Both the position numbers and the translations under genes were made by a program. Positions 1 to 13,488 of a stretch of DNA of 64,000 bases are shown piece after piece; position 1 is the stretch's first letter; every line of letters begins with the position of its first letter. The notes beneath the pieces are model-generated. The model saw only the letters and a list, made by a program, of their open reading frames with translations. It was not told the DNA's origin and searched no databases. The DNA comes from Nymphaea colorata (lineage: Eukaryota; Streptophyta; Magnoliopsida; Nymphaeales; Nymphaeaceae), in contig NC_045140.1 of the NCBI RefSeq assembly GCF_008831285.2, positions 27,112,131-27,176,130 on the forward strand, written 5' to 3'.

Positions 1-1071
1 GACAAGGACAGAACATCATGAGAGGCTGTTCACTTCAAAACAGCTACCTCTGTTGGTAGCTGAGAACTGGGAACTGACCAACTGAAAATTATGCAACTCT
101 AACTAGCCAAAACAACTAAATATAAAAATACAGAGCCATAGAGTTCTGAAAGTGATCTTTCTAAATCAAGATATAGAATGTGGACTTTCTCACCTTCAGT
201 TTGCACATTTGATCTCCCTAGTAACACAGTGAACAGAAAAAAATAGTTCAATTGAAAATAAACATGCACATGCATGCTAACAGTATCCACTGGTTAACAA
301 AAGAATTCAGCTGCCTAACCTCTCAAAGGAAAAACAGCAGTGAACCACATCAGTGAGGATGAGGATTCTTGTTAACATTATAGGATTCGGATTTAACCAG
401 TGCGACAAAGGTGGCTTCAAAAAAAATGCATGAATAGGTAATAAGAGGTGCAACATCACTACGTACGTGCTGAAAATAAATTGCTTCTTAATAACTCAAG
501 ACATGAGGCAATAAAATAAGAGAAATGAAAACATTGTACGCAAAAGCATTTGCATGTTCTATACAGTATTTATAATGTCTGTAGTGACGGCACCCAGGGA
601 AATCTACAAACACACCCCGACATACCTGCTTAGGAAATTGCATTATTGGCAGGAAAATGCATATTGTGCGGGTCAAAGCATCCTATGTAGGATTTATGAT
701 GAGAAACCAACACAAAGTATAGGAGGGAAAATGGCCGTATGGCAAAACAGCCATATTAAGTGGGGGCACTTGATGACAGGAACAACATTCTAAGTAATCT
801 ATGTGCCAGCTCCTTTCAGTAGCCATCTTTCTTTTCACTGGTGCTGGCACAGAATTATATCCAAGTCCAGCGTACTAGGTGCAGTCATCCTAAAAGGTCG
901 CCCACCAGTCAAACCTAGACCAAGTACCATTGCATAAACATTTTGGAGAATGAAAAACATGGTTCACCTGCCCAACATGCAGAAATTGAGTGCACAAGGA
1001 TAACCATACATTCCATTTGTTCCTTTATTATGAATGCAAAGAACAGCTGTAAAAAGTACTGAATCAGGCAC
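1..1071. other. Intron sequence left of the MFS exon; no exon recognised
   Basis: This stretch lies downstream (minus sense) of the donor at 1071-1070 of the MFS gene. I looked for the next expected exon of the family, the loop and transmembrane helices 7 to 12, and found nothing that matches. It is therefore probably intron, with the remaining exons outside the window. Short open frames here show no family similarity. Confidence 0.5.
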
Positions 1072-2088
1072 CTTTCAAAGTGGTCGCTGGTTCCAGTTGC
1101 AAATTGGGACGCCCTTCTTGGGTCAATAACAAACATAAAAACGAGCAGCCCAATTATTGAACTTAAAAATGCCATCATAATAAATGCACAACGCCACCCT
1201 GGAACACCAAAAAATTCTTGCCCAGCCATCACAGTTGCTACAACACCACCACCAATACCACCAGCTGAACCAACAAGGTTCAGCAACCCAAAACCTACTC
1301 CTCGCGCACCATCAAGATAGCTGTCGGCAATAAAGGACTGAAGTGCTGGTATTACAATTGCTAACCCTAATCCATTGACTGCTCTCCAAAAAGCTACTTG
1401 CATGAAATGCTGACTCACACCTACTGCAGCAGTCGAGAGTGCCCAACATAGAGTGCCTGTAGCAAGAACTATAGGGCGGTCATAGTGAAGTACTAAAACA
1501 CCTGCAACTGGTGATAGTATCGCCTGTACAAAGTTACGAATGAAAGTAAGATACCCTAGATCAGTAGGGCCGGCATTGAAAGCAGCACTGACTTCTTTGT
1601 ATACAGATGGAAGCAGATTCTCATCAGCCCGTTCCATTATGGCGGCCATGTTTATAAGAAGAAGCGAGAGAGAGAACCCAAATATTTTTTTTGTCCTGTC
1701 ATTTAAGATAACAACATATGATGCAGGAATAATTAGAGAACATATATAATCAATGCTTCAGAACCATTGTAGCGTACCCGATAATGTCAAAAATTGGAAA
1801 CCAAATCCTAAAGCAGAAGCACCAATTTGATGTGCAGGAAATTGCCAACCAAAAATGTACAGCAAGAACCACAGTGCTAGAATCTAAAAAGTCAAAACAT
1901 ATAAGATAAATTCGTTGTACTTGTTACTGCTGTCACCATGCAACTTTACTAGTAGAATCCGACAGCATGGAATGCCCAAACTAGATAAGGTACTGCAGTA
2001 GGGCATTAGAAGATCCATTGATGATTTTGTGACAACCTAATAATATATAATTAAATTAAGCATTTAATTTATGCCTATGCCAGCTTCA

Positions 2089-2121
<33 letters not shown>

Positions 2122-3687
2122 CTTAGCAGCCCAAGTGCAAATGACCCATATTTCAAGCTGTAGCTATGGAATTCCAGCATTAGGTAGTAATGGAATTAGT
2201 CATCCATAAGAAGTTTTTGCTAATTTTCAGAATAACAAATTCCTCCAACTTATGCAACGTCTAAGGTATGGAATCAGACATCCTAAAGCAATGGTTAAGT
2301 CAGACACTTTTGGATTCAATGCAGATAAAATATCAAAATCATATCCTGACCATTTACATGTCCATCTGACATATACATTTGCGATGAAGTTAGTTCTCAT
2401 GCATGAAGGGATTATGATGCACAAATCTAATGAGTGGTATTATATGAATTATAGACATCCTATGGCATAAAGTTAACTACAAAGAGCTGTGATTCCTCCA
2501 GAAAGAAAAGGAAGAGTATATATATTCATTCAGCTGATCATAGATTAAACAGCATAGTATGGGGTAGATTTATGACCTCATTAAAAGGCCAGGATATAAA
2601 AATATTACACATCCGTTGGCCTTGAACCACTACTGACAGTTTACGCCAATTCTGCGGCAGAAGAAGCTGTCAAGTTTCATGATCCTTAATCTCCAGTAGA
2701 TGAAAGTATTAAATGTCTGTCAACCTTGAGCATTTTTTGATGGTTTGGAGTTCGGACTAACCCTTGTCAGGAGGAGGTTTCTCAATATCCAAAATTGGCA
2801 AGGGACGGTTCTTAAACATTGTTAGATCCTTATGGACACATCAAAACGGCAGTATGTGAAATTATTACGTTTCTGCACTAACGTCTAGAAACTGCTGACA
2901 TTACCAATCTCGTAGCAACAGAGAACCTTCCTTACAACCCAAAATTGGTGTAGGACAAGTCTCTGCAGCCCAGTCCTAAAAGAAGCCCCCAGCCATTTGC
3001 CTAGGAAGTAGGGATTGATTTTTCTTCACTTTCCCTGCTTAGGAGTTCCTTGTTGGCATGAAAATTGCAAGGTACCTAAGTTGGTAATTACCTAACAACA
3101 TCTCTTGTTTGCTAAGAGACCTTTGCAATGAAAGAATTGCGTTCAAAAGAGACTAATAAGTTTGTGAGGAATATAAAAATTGCCAGGGGAGGGAACACAT
3201 AAAATAAGCAATATAAATGGCACAATAGACTGCTGGAGAAGATGATAAAGCAGGATCCCATGTTCAACAGCGTATATGTCACCAAACTGTCACTCAATTC
3301 AAGGTTCCACAAAGCCAGGAAACTATATACGACCAAACTAAGTATCACTTTTGCATAAATCAAAGCTCATTTGCAATAAAAAAAGAATCTAAGAATGCCA
3401 AAATGATATGAAACTTTGTTCAACTATTGGATAGCCGGTTCCTGATCGCCTGACCAAAGCAAACCGAAAAATCTAATCGATCTCATCCACAAAGGAAAGA
3501 AAAAGATCTGAAAACAAGAGAAGACAACTTTTGCACGAATCTTTTATAGCACCAATGAAACAGATAAGAGGAAAGAAATCAAAAAGAAAGAAAAAGAACG
3601 AGGCAGAAGAGGCACCGACTTCATGGTGTTCTTTCTGTGAGATCTGAAGGAGCGAACTCGAGAACGAGAGGAAAGCAGGTCGCCCAT
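1072..3687 (-). CDS. MFS transporter (At4g36790-type), 5' part of gene, cut by window edge
   Basis: This is a putative integral membrane transporter of the major facilitator superfamily; its substrate is unknown. Two exons join in frame. Exon 1 is 3620-3687, ends with two bases of a Lys codon, and has in-frame ATGs at 3687 and 3624. Exon 2 is 1072-1695, from acceptor CAG at 1698-1696 to donor GT at 1071-1070. The later ATG gives a protein starting MKTKKIFGFSLSLLLINMAA, which agrees with what I recall of the Arabidopsis homologue. Exon 2 carries the family signature MERADENLLPSVYKEV, the basic loop HYDRP, and WRAVNGLGLAIVIPALQSF, and ends after VIDPRR. It covers about the first six transmembrane helices, roughly 230 of an expected 490 residues or so. 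Intron 1 is 1.9 kb. The choice of start codon is the weak point; the family assignment is firm. Confidence 0.9.
1696..3619 (-). other. Intron 1 of the MFS gene
   Basis: AT-rich intron between the two MFS exons. It holds an AT dinucleotide run at 2092-2120 and no open frame with recognisable similarity. The splice phase is 2 on both sides. Confidence 0.75.
2092..2120. repeat. (AT)n microsatellite
   Basis: About 14 uninterrupted AT units, inside MFS intron 1. Confidence 0.95.
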
Positions 3688-5999
3688 CAGATCAGCCCGC
3701 TACCGCCTTCCCTCCAATAAACAGATCCGCGAACCATCGAACCAATGTCCTCGACATCGTCGCTAGCGGAAGAGATTAAAACAGAGAGAACGCCAGGATT
3801 GCAGAATTTAGGCAATTCATTATTCTCTATACAGACGGAAGAGGAGGAGGAAGAAGAAGCGGCAAGGAAGAAACATAGCAAGGAAAATTATTAAAATCGA
3901 AGAAGATAAGCTAAAGCAAAGATGGGGAAGGGAAAAACGACGAGGCTCCCAGTACTCCGACGACTATAAGATGGTTGATAATCTGAGAGAAAAGCGACGT
4001 CCTCCCGATCTTTGAAAAATGGCGGTTGCCCTCCAACCTACGAGGCGTCGGGTCAACGAGTCTTGCTTCCAGCCTCCGACTCATGCAAACGAAATTTAGT
4101 TGGTTTCTAGTTAACAGCATCTGACAAACTTCACCGATAGTTCGACACAATGGGTCTAACAAGAATCGTTTTAGATTATACTTTCTTATGTATCATGCGG
4201 TTCATGTAAGCAATAAGATTATCATTTTCATAGCTGTGATTCTTTTGAGATTGAGACTTATAAGAAGCACTCAGCTCACAAATAAAATTTGAATTGAATG
4301 GATTGGCAACTGGCCTAGTTGAAAATGTGCTCTGTTATGAACGTACCTTCGGAATTCCATATACTCCTGAAATGTCATCCTCAGGGGCTTCATGAAGATG
4401 ACTATAGAACGTAGAAGTTGAAGGAGTTCGAAGTTCAACTAGAAACTATTTTTGATTTTGATGGCTAAATTTGTTTCCAAATGCTAAAAGAACCAAATCA
4501 GAGGTTGGCTTTTAATCAATCAGGCGTCCAACGAGAGTTCGAATGTTGATAGTCTCATATCTCAAACCAAAGGCTGATCGAAGATCAATTTTGTGTTAGA
4601 CCTCGGTGTAAACAAACACTGGATTTTACAATTACGTGAAAAATATTGTGAGTTCCTCAGTTTATGATTGAAACATTAGATTTGAAGTAAGATAAACGAA
4701 AGATCGAACCTTAAATCTGTAGATCTTAAATTCCTAATTGTCTCAACTTACCAGGAGCGGAGCCATATATATATATATATAGTGAATAGATATTTTATTA
4801 AGTTGGTGTGCCCACACAGAGCAACATGTGGCTCCCCCCACTGAACGTGTCATTGTCGAACCATTATCTCCAGAAAATGTCAGCTTAGAAACGTGATGAT
4901 GTTTTAGACCAAATATCTAGACTATATCTTAATTATAGAATCTTTCTGTTCTTGAAAAATGGAAGGTTGGAACATAATTTTCTTTTCTTTCTTTTAACCC
5001 ATTTCCCTTTCTCCACAAGCATGCGCTTCGACCTTGTCAATACCAGAGCATACATGAAAATAATTTGACTTTTTAATTTTTAACGCCGAAGCAACCATAT
5101 CCCATTTCTATTGTTTAAGATTCTAATACGAAATGGAATCCGATCGTTAAGATTCACATGATATATGGAATGAAAAAATGTATGAACTACATATAGATTA
5201 AGGTTCATGGTTGTTTCAGAATTTAGGTGACTTCATTCAACTTAAGACTAATGTAATACAACGAAGCGCTGGAAGGATTGATGGGTAGTTCCCATCTCTA
5301 GGAGATCACTTTTGTAATGAACTGCTCTTTCATTATCGGTTCATTTGCAGAACTGTTTGATTCGACAATAAATGAACATACAAAATATCGAAGGTTTCTT
5401 GTCAAAATCTTTTGAAAAGAAGATATCTTACCTTCATTCTTGAGGTTTATATCAAATTAGCGTTGAAAATGTACTTTTTTTTTTAATATTGAGCTATTGA
5501 GACATCCAAACGCATGTATATTGGGGATCGATTAAAAAAATGAGAGATAAATGAGACAGTTCTTTTCACCAGTTGCTTTCCTTCATTTTTCATCTTTCGA
5601 TCACTTTTACCCACTCTATGAAACTACCTCGTCTCCTCAACTCAACTTTACAATTTCATACTCTTGTTCTTGTGAAATATTGGGCAGGGGCGAGAGAGTT
5701 GCAATCCAAAGCAGACATATTGAATGCCTGTTTGTTCTTTTTCCTCTTCGTGCTATAAGAAATTCACACTCAAACCAAAAAACTTTGTTGCTCGCTGAAC
5801 AGCACAAAACCCCAATGCTATTATCGTTGCCGCCAAGGTTTAGGCTTGTTTTGTCTTGCGCGGTGGGTGCTCATAAGAAGCGAACTAACACAGGTTTTGT
5901 ATTAGCCACTGGCCCAACCAGTTACTTCAAATTTCCCGAAGCTTCATAACATAATGTACTTTTGAAGTCATGAGAGATTATGTAAAACTGTTGCTCACA

Positions 6000-6333
6000 T
6001 AAAAGCCCATTTGGCAAATAGAACAGTTTAGAGTATGAATCTATTTTCAAAAGTTGAAGCATATTCATACAACACTTTTTACTTCAATCTTTGGGTTATA
6101 TTCATAGAACACAGGTACAAACATTAGACGGAACAGACAGTACAAAAAACAAATTTTAGACAGAACAGACAAAACAAATAGAGCGAACAGAACAAATGGC
6201 AGACAGAACAAACATCATGTTTTATTCTTAATACTATCAAACGATGGACAAATAACATTACGCAGGATGAACAGAACAAAGGTCTAATGGGCAGGACATC
6301 CTGTCCATTGAAAGAGTTATCAAACGGCCTTTA
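6000..6333. mobile_element. Candidate MITE with GGCC(N)TTTG-type terminal inverted repeats
   Basis: The left end AAAAGCCCATTTGGCAAAT and the reverse complement of the right end, TAAAGGCCGTTTGATAACT, are similar. The interior is rich in GAACAGAC-type repeats. No coding capacity and no clean target-site duplication are visible, so the borders are approximate. Confidence 0.4.
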
Positions 6334-7748
6334 AAAGTCTCAACAACTTGAATTGTTTTTAACCAAATGAGAATGAAAGTTTGAACTAAAGGGATGGTCT
6401 GCTGGTAAGAGCTGGGCTATCATTTTCATTTTTTAGCATTAAGATGTTCTTCAGTTTCTTAGTGGGGATGGTCATCCCTCAAAATGAATTATCATGGCAT
6501 AGAATTTAGATGGCATATGAGTTTCCTAGACAAGAACGAATTTTACTTCAGCATTTCACCAAATAAAGAAGGTTTGAATATGTTTGAAACAGCTAAAAAC
6601 TATGACTTGCGATTTCAAAAATTCGTGGTCGACGTTCAGGCTCTCTCTATCTTCCTTTCGTTTTTCAACTTTTAATGGGCACATATTAACGAGATCCTTC
6701 CAAACATTAAACCACCTTCAACTGGAAGCATTAAATTAAACCTCTCCAATGCTAGAAAGTAGAGGGTTGATCATTTTTCGCTTCCTTTACTTTGCATCTC
6801 ATTAGATTGACACAAAAATGAATGAACCAAATTGGGGTATGTGAGGCCAACTTGCTTCATCAAACATCTTACCAAGAAGGTAGAGAGTTCTAAAATACCA
6901 AATTGAGATACATAGCAAAAACGAGAGATTTTTGACAAAGACAAATGGGTTTACAAAGTACAAAGGGTGCGATTGCATAATCATGCATATACAAGGCTTG
7001 AATCATGACTAGAAGCGTCTCTGAGCAACACGGGACTAAATTCAATGAGACTTTGAGTCGTTTTGAAGAGTAATAGTGGAGCTACATGTAGGCTGGTTTG
7101 GGCAGTTGCCAACACCAGCAGCAAAGCTTTTCATTATTTTTACCACTGTCTACTTATTTATATGTATCGTCCTACATAAGGAATGATAATTTTTACAACA
7201 GTAGCTCCTAGACAAAAATTCCTGGCTTCACCACTTTAGCCACTGTTAAGATGAGCAATAAAGAAAAAGATCGATCTACCCACACCCACATATATACAAA
7301 AGACTATGTTCTGAGTATGAATATATATCAAGTTAATCGATGGTTTGCATCTACAAGGAACATAATATCGGATTTGAATCAAATTGATTGACATCCTTCC
7401 TCTACAAGAGGAACCATTTTGGAGGCATTAGTGCCCAATCAAATCAAGAAGTAAACCAACGCGACCTGCTTGACAATAATTGTGTTTGTCAATTACTATA
7501 TGAAAGAACTTCACAAGACATAGCATAGCTAGTAGTGCAGAAGGTGCATAAAAGGTGATGTTTGTTTGATTTTCATGGGTGATATTCTTGTGAATTATAA
7601 ATGGTGGGACTGCAACACTCTAGTTGATAAGTGTATCATATCTCACATAAGTCTTAACACTTAACACAGTTCAAGATTACAGAAGTAAAAAAATGAAGGG
7701 ATGTTCGGGTCTTTTTCAAACTATAAATTATTAACCTCATGTAAACAA

Positions 7749-7752
<4 letters not shown>

Positions 7753-7786
<34 letters not shown>
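7753..7786. repeat. (TA)n microsatellite
   Basis: About 17 TA units in intergenic DNA. Confidence 0.95.
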
Positions 7787-7789
<3 letters not shown>

Positions 7790-8309
7790 AAGCTACGTCA
7801 CATGCTACTCGTGTCACCTCCCTTTACTTTTTAACAATAATACAGACAAACCATAGTGCACTTGTTTGAAGCCCAATTCAACGAGGACAATGCACCTGGA
7901 GTGGAGATGCTCTAACTAAACTAAGGCTCATCTTTGGCTCAAGGAAAGGAAAGCGTTCGACACATATGCTGGCATTATCTCTCCCTCATTCGGCTTCATT
8001 TTAAGTATTTCGAATTTTGTTCTTAGGCAAAAGAAAAAATTGTAGAAACGCATCCAATTTGGAGAATTGAAAATTAAAAAAAAAAAACAAAAAAAAACTC
8101 TTAATTTCATATTGTTTGTAACGCACTGAATTGTTTTATATTTACAAAATAAAAAGTTCATAAGATTGTCCTGAGTAAAAGGATTTTCGTTCTTCTAACT
8201 CAATTTTTAAGTTACCAAGACCATGAAAACATTGTCAACGGAAAATTGTATTACATCATATAATGACTTCTTAAAGTATCAAAAGTAAAGGCTACATAGA
8301 CGATGTAGG

Positions 8310-8960
8310 AGGAATTTCGAGCCCGGCTTTGCTTGGCGTGACGCCGACGGAGGGTTGGTGGGTCACCGGCGCGGGTCCCGCACACGTGAGGAAGCACGTG
8401 CTGATGGCGACGTAGCGACGCGTCGCCCTGGGCACAATATTGGTTACCAACTAAATGTATATATATATATAATATAACTTACAAATAGGTAAGAAAAAAG
8501 TATGGCCATAACACGAAAGTTTCACACGAGCGAGCTCGCGCTTCGTCCGTGTCCTGAACCCAGGCCGTGCCTAGTTCGACTGGTGAAGGCTCGGCGCGGA
8601 CCAGGTGGGCTCGCTCGGACCAACTTTCGGTCATTATTGGAAAACAACGGAAGGACAAAAAGGGGAGGGCGGCAGCCCAAGGGAGTGGAGAAAGAGACAG
8701 AAAGCGGCGTGTGTGGCAGGTCACGTCAGGCCGCCTTTCACACTACTCTCCAGCGCCGCGCGTTCACACGAGCGAACCCCGCGGTTGAGTGGCGTGACGT
8801 CTTCCTCCCATGTCTACGCTGCACGTGCTCCTGCCCTCTCACCCCGGCCGCCTCTTTCGAGGGACGCGACCGGCAACGGCGGAGGCGCCGGAAACTAGGC
8901 GCCCCCACCGCCTTCCCTTCCCGAAGCCAACTTCACGTGACCCACGGACCCATGCTCCGG
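8310..8960. promoter_or_regulatory. CpG-rich island with four G-boxes; no supported gene
   Basis: This GC- and CpG-rich block stands out from AT-rich flanks. It contains four CACGTG G-boxes (8383-8388, 8395-8400, 8822-8827, 8934-8939). It also has several CGTGTG/CACACG elements, the brassinosteroid-response element type (8381, 8523, 8708, 8765). Long frames in both strands, for example 8502-8981, look like by-products of high GC, because they show no family similarity and no codon pattern. It lies about 4.5 kb upstream of the BZR1-type gene. A distal regulatory region or an unrecognised promoter are both possible; I cannot decide. Confidence 0.35.
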
Positions 8961-11900
8961 CTTGCTTTTCGAAAGAAATGAAAGCCCTGGTTTTCTTCTC
9001 CTTTTCATTTAAACAAAAAGGAAAGTAGAGTTCATCGAGGTTCTTAGTTTTGCGTGTCCCGTTCATGGGGGTGCATATGATGCCTTGTTTTTCTTCCATC
9101 TCTTCAAGATTGAGAATTGTGTAAAAAGAAGGGAAGATGGCGATTTGGTATGAAACTCATGTTGCAGGCGGTTCTGTTCCGCCTGTGTGAGCTTTTATGT
9201 TTTGCCTGATCGGAAAGCATGCTTTCTCGCTTCCCAACAACTACCAACCTTTCTTCTTCTTCTTCTGCTTGATTTTTGGTGCGGATCGTCCATCGTCAGT
9301 CCCTCCCTGTTCAACCGGCTTGGCTGCCGTCCACTGTTCGCAATCACAGCATGCATGTGCCTCTCTCTCAGTTTCGAAGATATATTCGAAAAGGAAAAGC
9401 GACCAGATATTATAATATCTTTTGCGTGATCAATGGCCGTTTCCGACGGGAAATATTTTGAGTCTTCCGAGAGAGCCTTCACTTTCAGAGATTACATTTC
9501 TCCTGAAAGATAGAAAGATTTCATAATAAGACTTCTTTTGAATTCTTAAATGTTGAACCCTGTGCGAGGCAGACAACCATGTCCAACTAGACGAAACCAC
9601 CAAACGTCTCGTTTTAGTGTTTATAAGTTTTCACTTACCAATGGTTGAAATTTATGTTTGTAAGATTATATTTTCCAGCTTCACATGTTTGGTCGAAGCA
9701 CGCCATCTGTTCTGCTGAAAAGGGATGTGGACCGATCGTAATCCGTCTGACATGCGGATGGGAATCTATGTATGACCAGTACGATTCAATCAAGAAAAAA
9801 CAAATTCTACGGAAGGTGGGATGAAGAATTATTGTAGCTTCGATTTGAGGAGCAAGTGAGAGATATTAAGCTACTAGTTTCGGCATTGCACTTTTTGAAT
9901 CTCAATTCTGCTTAACAGCCTAAATCTGATTCTGAATCTAAAATGAGATTGAGTGTATTCAATTCCAACCGGTGAAATGGTTGCCAAATTTTTGGCTCAA
10001 AATGTTTGGTTTATGGAATTGAAAGGATGGTTAATGGAGTTTAGATTTTTCTTTAATTTCCCTTCATTTGTGGAAGATCTTTGTTCGGGGGAAGTATCTT
10101 CAATTATATTTACAAATAATCCCTTCATGATATTTTCTGTGTTCCATGTTTTGCTACTTTCTATGAAAAAATATAAATATGAAAGAAAAATAAGGTTAGA
10201 AAATAAACCAAAGACTAAGGTGCTTTCAGACAATGAACCAAGTAACATAAGAAAAACCGAATCATAAATTAATAAGCGAACAAACAACCATGGATAAAGT
10301 TAAAGAAATAAAATATCAACCACCTGAATTCTACATTTTTCTCATTTTCTTTGCATTCCACTTTAGGATTTAACTTCCCAAAGACCGTGTAAATTCATTG
10401 GTGTAGGAAGACAAGAGAGAAACAGAGAGAGAGAGAGAGTGTGTGTGTGCGCGCGCGTTTTGGGATATGAGCAACAAAAGAGCACAATGCTTAGTGATGC
10501 AAAAGACAGGAAATGAGAGCAAGTGTACATCAACTATATATTATCGGAATCAGCACAAATCAGCCGGTTCGAATTGAATTGGTGGCTGATTCAAGAGTGC
10601 CATATGTTAATTGTCATATGATTATGTTTTAAATATTTTGAAAAGTTTTTGTATTTTTTTAGTGGTGTATATATATATATATATATAAGTTCTTCAAGCT
10701 CAACATTTTTTATGTTTTTCTAGATTCATAGCTAGTTCACCTTGATGAAAACGGTCATTTGAGGATTCAAGAGGCAAAGTATACCTAATTGGGTTAAGGG
10801 TATAAGAAAAAATATGTGTTTAGTTTAATTTTTATGATCATATGCTTCTAAATCATAAAATGATAGCATGCAATACCTAAGTTAAAAAGTGCAACACTTT
10901 TATAATTTGCATCAGTACCGCCCATAACTTTGCAAATAGAAAGAACGGAAGGTCTTCAGTATGTTAAGGGTATGTTAAGCTATATATATATATATATATA
11001 TACACAAAGTATGTTTTGAGAGATTTACATGAATCTAAATCCAAGTTACATGTAGATTAGAATGAATGTTCAACATTTTTTTTAAACAGAACGAACGGTG
11101 TGTTGGTCGCCAGAAAATAATGGTCGCTGCAAAACTCGATTCCCGAAACAATTTTATGCCAATTAATTCTGATTTCCGAAGTAAGCCGTTGTCAGATGCA
11201 TGGCATTAATGATCTTAGTCGGACGTTCAAGATGATGACAGGCTCTTTCGCTTCCGTCCTCCTTTTCAAACGCAACCTTTCCTATTCTATTCTTCTTCCC
11301 CAACGACGCTAAAACCAATGATTTGAAGTTTAATGGTATTTGTCAAGAGCTAATCAACGTCCAATCTGGAGATCACGGACCAATCAACACGGTTGAGCGC
11401 TGTCGACACGACCGTCCGGTACATGATCAAGTACCCAATAAAGGGAACGAAATATTTTTGCAGTTTTTGATGGAACAGGAAGGTACCGCTCTTGGAACGT
11501 ACACTTGAGTTGTCCGATTTCTACCGCTTCTCCCTCTTTCCTGCCGTCTGCTCCGACGGCCCATTCGCCTGAGCACATCATTGCGAAACGGAAAGCGGAG
11601 AAACATCGTGGAGAACGCTGTGAAAGCACTGCTCCCCGCACGGCTAGATGCCCGGGCAGTCGGAACGTCCGCCATAAGAAATTCTCTGTATTTCTTCGTT
11701 ATTTTCTTTCTTAATTTCTTTTGCATCACAAGTTTCTGTAACATATATAGAGCGATTATTAAACCATGTTAGAGCAGAAAAATATATTATCTTTTATAGT
11801 CAGCTTTTGGTTTTTGGACAAACATATACGGCAGTGAAAAGCAATGAAGTTTGAGAAAATGTGGTTTGACCATATATGGCGGCAAAAAATAGATTTTGTT

Positions 11901-13488
11901 TTGTTGGAGTTTTTGTGTGATCAGCAGCAATGTTTCTTCCTTTTGCAAGGCAAGAACTACAAGTAAAAGTTCATAAATTTTTTGTACTTTTCTCTTTGAT
12001 GCAAGATTGGTTTTTCATTCTCGACAGAGGAAGACTCCCATTCGATAAAAGTTTTCCGACTGAAAAGAAGTCTGAATATTTTGGGCTGAACCTTAAGTTT
12101 ATCAGCATTTGAGCGAAAATCTGTATTGAAGTTGACCAGAAGACGTCAAAACAGTGGGGTATAGAATCTCCTTGAGTAAAGCAGCCTTGCGATGTAGCTA
12201 GGCCCCGAAGAGTGTTCTCTTTTTTCATGAGAAACAGTTCTGGAATTGTATTCTTTCATGTCAAGTTGACGAAGATATTTCTGATTAGTGACATGAGCCA
12301 GCTACTTCGCATTTGAATCAAGAGGTCTAAAAGTTTTAAAACTCCGTGAAAGACGTTTCTTCACGTAATTCGTTAGAGCTGTACTCATCTCCTGCAGCTT
12401 GTCGATTTAATTCCAAAGAAAGAAAAAGAAGAAGAATCGATGAAATTCTTTGATTACACGATTCAATTTTTCCATCGCAGCGAATGAGATCCTTCAAGCT
12501 TCTCTCATTTCTCAACTCGCATGTCAGGATGAAGATTCCTGCAGACAGTACAGTTGACCGCATACGGACGAGAGTGAAGCTCGGCTTCAGCAATAATGAC
12601 GAGCGTTGTTTTCTCTTCAATCATGCAAAAACCAAATAAACCTGCTAAATTGTTTTCTATCTTTCTTTCTCGCTTTTTTGTTTTTGTTTTTGCTTTTTAT
12701 CTCTCACCTCCAGCTTCTTCTCTTCTTGATCGTGTTTTGCATGGTTCAGAGCAGTTGCCAATAGAGATGGTTCATGAAGCGACAGTGAATCATGAGCATC
12801 AAATTAATCACATCCGACGGCGAGGGTGCAACGTGAAAGAGCAGTGGCCGTCGACGAACAGGAGTATTATCTTAAAATAGAGAAATTGCAGGAGAGAATG
12901 ATGTGTCTGGCAGAAGGGACCATGCAATAAAAGGGAGGGGATGGAGTAGTCAATTAAGTAACCAAAAGAAAAATAATGGAGGGGCCCCAACTCCTCAACA
13001 TCTTTGGAGAAGCCATGAGAGAGGGAAGGGGAAAGTGGGGAAGGGGTGGTATCGTCATTCAAATCACACAGGTTACAGTGGCAGATGATTCTCTCGTTGT
13101 CCTTCCCTCTGATCAACTCGAGCGGTCAAGGAAGGAAAGAAAAGAGAAATGGGGGAAGCGGGGTCCATGCCCCTACATAGATTTCCTCTCTCTCTAGCAT
13201 TCAGCTTTTCCCATCGTCTGCTCTCGGCTAGATAATTGGGAGGAGGGAAGGAAGAGGTACTTCTGTATAGCCGGGCCTGTGCGTCAGCAGAGAGGCAAAA
13301 TAAGTGGGGGGAGAAAACGTACTCCTCGTGACCCCCTCCTCCCCTTTTTCCTTCTTCTCCTTTTCCCCTCCGACTTCCTCGATCGTCAGTCACTCGCCTC
13401 TCTTAATTTAGGCAACTGCGATTTTCCCCACCTGACCTGCTCTTACCAGTGTTTCTCAATCTTTGGGAGGAGGAAAGAAGTGTAGAAG
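8961..13488. other. Intergenic, upstream of the BZR1-type gene
   Basis: No gene could be supported. The stretch holds a compound AG/TG/CG microsatellite at 10424-10457 and TA runs near 10670 and 10980. Over the last 300 bases it has a CT-rich, TATA-less stretch that is probably the promoter and 5' leader of the gene starting at 13489. The frame at 11505-11714 has a passing resemblance to a bHLH basic region, but I do not accept it as a gene. Confidence 0.5.
10424..10457. repeat. Compound (AG)n(TG)n(CG)n microsatellite
   Basis: Three consecutive dinucleotide runs: AG at about 10424-10439, TG to about 10449, CG to 10457. The alternating purine-pyrimidine TG/CG part is of a type that can adopt Z-DNA; that is general knowledge, not shown here. 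Confidence 0.9.

Larger units (their letters stand above)
3688..8309. other. Intergenic; MFS 5' leader side and decayed repeats
   Basis: The part next to 3690-3900 is CT-rich on the minus strand, as expected for the MFS 5' leader. Further right the DNA is AT-rich with no supported gene. It holds a (TA)n run at 7753-7786, fragments resembling dispersed plant repeat ends near 4753 and 7222, and a candidate MITE at about 6000-6333. Open frames such as 5551-5949 have no family similarity. Confidence 0.5.

Noticed and set aside
8502-8981. 159-codon open frame in the CpG-rich island
   Set aside because: Overlapping long frames occur on both strands there, as expected from high GC; no family similarity and arginine-rich, low-quality composition.
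11505-11714. Frame with a stretch (EHIIAKRKAEKHR) like a bHLH basic region
   Set aside because: Similarity stops after about 12 residues; no helix-loop-helix follows in any frame, so probably chance.
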